9,078 nucleotides of DNA from JAUZPB01 sp037140715. GTDB lineage: Bacteria; Bacteroidota; Ignavibacteria; Ignavibacteriales; SURF-24. Under the pieces are notes generated by a model. It did not search any database. It was not told the DNA's origin and worked only from the letters and a program-made list of their open reading frames with translations. Made by a program: the position numbers and the translations under genes. Location: assembly GCA_037140715.1 (NCBI GenBank), contig JBAXDX010000103.1, positions 1 to 9,078 of the forward strand. Reading direction: 5' to 3'. This document shows positions 7,236 through 9,078 of the stretch, piece by piece (the first letter of the stretch is position 1; each line of letters begins with the position of its first letter).

Positions 7236-8215
7236 GCCATTATTACCTGAAAATAACATCGCTTGTAGTTCTGACACTTGTCGTTGCGCTTTGTAGTCTG
7301 CTTTTAGGATCAGTTTCAGTTTCACTCATGGATTTATTAACTCTTGTAATAAATCCGTCTGTGATGACCGGGCTTGTTCGTCAGGTGATCTATGAAGTCC
7401 GGCTTCCGCGTGTACTTCTTGCAGTTGCAGTTGGCGGCGGGCTGTCGGTTTCCGGCGCAGTATTTCAGGCAATTCTTATTAACCCGCTTGCCGAACCATA
7501 TATTCTTGGTATTTCAAGCGGTGCGGCCTTTGGTGCTGTCTTGTCATTTCTTATTGGCGGGGGATTTTTAATTACTCAGATATTTTCATTTACCGGCGCA
7601 ATCGGAGTAATATTCCTTGTTTTTCTCTTTGGCAAAAGATTCGGAGAGCTCGAACCAAATATACTTTTACTTTCGGGTGTAATGGTTGGAGCTTTTTTCT
7701 CTGCCGCTATCTTAATGATGACAACTCTTCTTAATGAAACCCTCCGCACCGCAGTTTTCTGGATGATGGGCCACCTGTCGCTTGCTGATCCAAAGTCGGC
7801 TTATATTGCTTTTCCGGTTTCGGTTATTATTTCATTTTTACTTGCTTTGAATGCACAGAAGTATAATGTGCTTGCGCTGGGTTCTGAAACGGCAAAACAT
7901 TTAGGCGTAAATACATCAATACTAAATAATCTGACATATCTATTTACCAGCCTTTTAATAGGAACGTTGGTTTCAGTAAGCGGAATTATTGGTTTTGTAG
8001 GACTGTTGATACCCCATATTTGCCGGCTTATATTCGGAGTCGATAACAGAATTGTAATTCCTGCCTCATTTTTTCTTGGAGCAACTTACCTGATGCTGGC
8101 AGATACACTGGCCCGCACAGTAATATCGCCGGCTGAAATTCCGGTAGGAGCTGTAACAGCTTTTATAGGTGCGCCGATATTTATATATTTATTACGTAAG
8201 CGGTTCAGAATATAA
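7232..8215 (+). CDS. FecCD/BtuC-type ABC transporter permease (iron chelate, haem or B12 import)
   Basis: This is the inner-membrane permease of a type II ABC importer for iron-siderophore, haem or cobalamin. The 327 residues form about 9-10 hydrophobic spans. Family motifs are R-L-P-R (57-60) followed by G-G-G-L-S-V-S-G-A-V-F-Q (68-79), N-P-L-A-E-P-Y-I-L-G-I-S-S-G-A (84-98), the ATPase-contacting coupling segment G-S-E-T-A-K-H-L-G-V (217-226), and G-F-V-G-L-L-I-P-H-I-C-R (254-265). The start is taken as TTG at 7232, overlapping the obg TGA. It is the only start before the first membrane span, and a purine-rich GAAGAAAG precedes it; the next in-frame ATG (7328) would remove the first span. 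Neither an ATPase nor a substrate-binding protein gene lies in the window, so the substrate cannot be assigned and the partners must be elsewhere or lost. Confidence 0.92.
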   Translation: MSHYYLKITSLVVLTLVVALCSLLLGSVSVSLMDLLTLVINPSVMTGLVRQVIYEVRLPRVLLAVAVGGGLSVSGAVFQAILINPLAEPYILGISSGAAFGAVLSFLIGGGFLITQIFSFTGAIGVIFLVFLFGKRFGELEPNILLLSGVMVGAFFSAAILMMTTLLNETLRTAVFWMMGHLSLADPKSAYIAFPVSVIISFLLALNAQKYNVLALGSETAKHLGVNTSILNNLTYLFTSLLIGTLVSVSGIIGFVGLLIPHICRLIFGVDNRIVIPASFFLGATYLMLADTLARTVISPAEIPVGAVTAFIGAPIFIYLLRKRFRI

Positions 8216-8295
8216 TGTTTGCCACTAAACTACAAATAGCATCATGGCATGAGCGGGGTCAGCTCCAGTTTCCCAATAAAAAGCACACGAAATAA
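8215..8295 (+). CDS. 26-codon reading frame coupled to the permease stop (doubtful)
   Basis: ATG at 8215 overlaps the permease stop in a TAATG, the same junction used twice inside sdhCAB. It opens 26 codons (M-F-A-T-K-L-Q-I-A-S..., ending K-K-H-T-K) before TAA. In transporter operons of this type an ATPase gene often starts at this point, but no Walker A or other ATPase motif is visible. It may be the stump of a deleted ATPase gene, a short coupled peptide, or chance. GAGC/GCTC (8251-8265) inside it forms a small hairpin with a GGGGTCA loop. Bases 8296-8310 hold nothing I can interpret. Confidence 0.2.
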   Translation: MFATKLQIASWHERGQLQFPNKKHTK

Positions 8296-8310
8296 AAACG
8301 AATTTAAAGC

Positions 8311-8339
8311 TTGGATTTATAGCCGTCCCTTTTTATATT
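8311..8339 (+). promoter_or_regulatory. Candidate promoter for tRNA-CAU and secG
   Basis: TTGGAT (8311-8316) and TATATT (8334-8339) are separated by exactly 17 bases. The expected start of transcription would be near 8346, giving a short leader before the tRNA at 8363. This is a better match than the sdh candidate. No terminator separates the tRNA from secG, so it probably drives both. Confidence 0.45.
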
Positions 8340-8362
8340 AGCAACCTGAAAATATTATTGTT

Positions 8363-8436
8363 GGCGGGGTAGCTCAGTAGGTTAGAGCAATGGAATCATA
8401 ATCCATGTGTCGGGGGTTCGAATCCCTCCCCCGCTA
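8363..8436 (+). tRNA. tRNA with anticodon CAU, probably elongator Met
   Basis: A full cloverleaf can be drawn. The acceptor GGCGGGG (8363-8369) pairs with CCCCGCT (8429-8435), with G.U at the first pair. The D stem is GCTC/GAGC (8372-8375, 8385-8388) with a GG-containing loop. The anticodon stem ATGGA/TCCAT encloses the loop ATCATAA, giving CAT at 8397-8399. The T stem GGGGG/CCCTC encloses TTCGAAT. The discriminator is A8436. CCA is not encoded (CAA follows). It is not the initiator: the anticodon stem lacks the GGG/CCC triplet, and the first acceptor pair is not the initiator-type mismatch. The remaining alternatives are elongator Met and the Ile2 tRNA whose C34 is lysidinylated by TilS. The T-C-A-T-A-A loop and GGCGGGG acceptor resemble Bacteroidota elongator Met as I recall it. 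Confidence 0.93.
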
Positions 8437-8463
8437 CAAATTTTAGACGGAGAATTCATAAAT

Positions 8464-8799
8464 ATGTACACATTATTAGTAACGGGTGCTTCAGTAATAG
8501 CTGTATTTTTAATAATATCGGTGTTGCTTCAGTCAAGTAAAGGCGGCGGACTTGCCGGTACTTTCGGAGGTGGTGGCATAGGAACTATGTTTGGCACAAG
8601 AAGAACTGCGGACTTTCTAAGTAAGGCAAGCTGGTGGCTGGCTGGTATTCTGGTCGTGGTTATACTCTTAATTAATCTGTTTTTCCTGCCGGGTCAGATT
8701 AAATCAGGTGGAAGAGAAAGCATAATTCAGAAGTCAAGACAGAATATTCCTACTTCTCCTGCACTTCCTGCTCCGGCAACAGGACAGAGGAAAAAATAA
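8464..8799 (+). CDS. secG: Preprotein translocase subunit SecG
   Basis: SecG is the small auxiliary membrane subunit of the SecYEG translocon that aids SecA-driven export. The 111-residue product has two membrane spans (about 4-22 and 57-75). They flank the family's cytoplasmic loop L-L-Q-S-S-K-G-G-G-L-A-G (21-32), with G-G-G-G and F-G-T-R-R-T-A-D-F-L (43-52). The tail from about 80 is polar and ends in a Pro/Ala-rich, basic stretch, as is usual for longer SecG. The ATG at 8464 is chosen because GGAGAA (8449-8454) lies about 10 bases upstream and the first span starts directly after it. The frame stays open upstream to a GTG at 8407, but that lies inside the tRNA. The gene follows the tRNA by 27 bases and ends 28 bases before a terminator. 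Confidence 0.95.
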   Translation: MYTLLVTGASVIAVFLIISVLLQSSKGGGLAGTFGGGGIGTMFGTRRTADFLSKASWWLAGILVVVILLINLFFLPGQIKSGGRESIIQKSRQNIPTSPALPAPATGQRKK

Positions 8800-8827
8800 T
8801 AACGCTAAGCACAGAACTTTTAATTAT

Positions 8828-8862
8828 AAGGCTTACTTTTGAGAAAAGAGTAAGCCTTTTTT
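8828..8862 (+). terminator. Rho-independent terminator of secG
   Basis: AAGGCTTACT (8828-8837) pairs perfectly with AGTAAGCCTT (8849-8858) around an 11-base loop, and T6 runs from 8857 to 8862. It ends the tRNA-secG transcript. The A-rich left flank could weakly support use on the other strand as well. Confidence 0.85.
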
Positions 8863-8896
8863 ATTTCTGCCTTTGCATGTCTGTCTTTGGGTGTAC

Positions 8897-8989
8897 GACA
8901 AATTGTCCTCTTAGTTGTTAGAACAACAAGCCGGGGCGGGAATATGTTATAACAGCCAAAATGGATGGTCTATAATTTTCTTAATTATA
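8897..8989. repeat. Cluster of four short palindromes in the distal spacer
   Basis: Within 93 bases there are GACAA-A-TTGTC (8897-8907), GTTGTT-AG-AACAAC (8914-8927), TGTTATAACA (8945-8954) and TATAATT-TTCTT-AATTATA (8971-8989). No reading frame of note lies in 8863-9078, and the sequence turns purine-rich again at the right edge. The cluster could be a decayed MITE or REP-like element, a set of regulatory sites for a gene beyond the window, or partly chance in AT-rich DNA. Confidence 0.35.
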
Positions 8990-9078
8990 ATCATACTCAT
9001 TTTCCCCAAAATCTGGGTGTATATTGTTTATAGTGGGTAAAAAGAGAAAAGCAGAGTAAATTTGGATAAAAGAAACAA

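Noticed and set aside
8407..8463. Upstream GTG start giving a 130-residue SecG
   Set aside because: It lies inside the tRNA T-arm region; the ATG at 8464 has a proper ribosome site and the family's expected N-terminus.
1..9078. CRISPR array, rRNA gene, riboswitch or intact insertion sequence
   Set aside because: No regularly spaced repeats, no transposase frame with flanking inverted repeats and no conserved RNA core were seen on either strand.

Overview
The window looks like a chromosomal stretch from a Bacteroidota/Chlorobiota-type bacterium, most likely Ignavibacteria-like. This placement rests on remembered family resemblance, not a search. The signs are a sdhCAB operon with a di-haem cytochrome b558-type membrane subunit, a short Obg GTPase without a C-terminal extension whose G4 motif reads SKAD, an AT-rich base composition, and a tRNA-CAU with no encoded CCA.

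Layout. Bases 1-216 are AT- and purine-rich non-coding DNA with one long dyad. Bases 217-1155 form a small gene graveyard. It holds the start of a probable MNT-type nucleotidyltransferase, the C-terminal half of an AAA_21/SMC-like ATPase, and a frameshifted remnant of a DUF4276 (TOPRIM-like) protein directly after the ATPase stop codon. The ATPase plus DUF4276 pair has the look of a defence or toxin module that has decayed here. Bases 1156-1308 are an AT-rich promoter region with a candidate promoter and a dyad that may be an operator.

Bases 1309-4648 encode a complete menaquinone-type succinate dehydrogenase/fumarate reductase: SdhC (membrane di-haem anchor), SdhA (flavoprotein) and SdhB (iron-sulfur protein), joined by two one-base TAATG overlaps. 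After 56 bases without an evident terminator come an unrecognised 510-residue protein with an acidic linker, then obg (5-base gap), then a FecCD/BtuC-type ABC permease that starts with TTG overlapping the obg stop. All six genes lie on the + strand and could be one long transcript. A 26-codon reading frame overlaps the permease stop where an ATPase partner gene might be expected, but it is not recognisable as one.

Bases 8311-8862 are a second unit: a candidate promoter, a tRNA-CAU (probably elongator Met), secG 27 bases later, and a clear rho-independent terminator. The last 216 bases carry a cluster of short palindromes and no recognisable gene.

The functional content is mostly housekeeping (respiration, ribosome-associated GTPase, protein export). 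The most interesting parts are the decayed ATPase/DUF4276 locus, the unknown protein between sdhB and obg, and the permease that lacks neighbouring partners.
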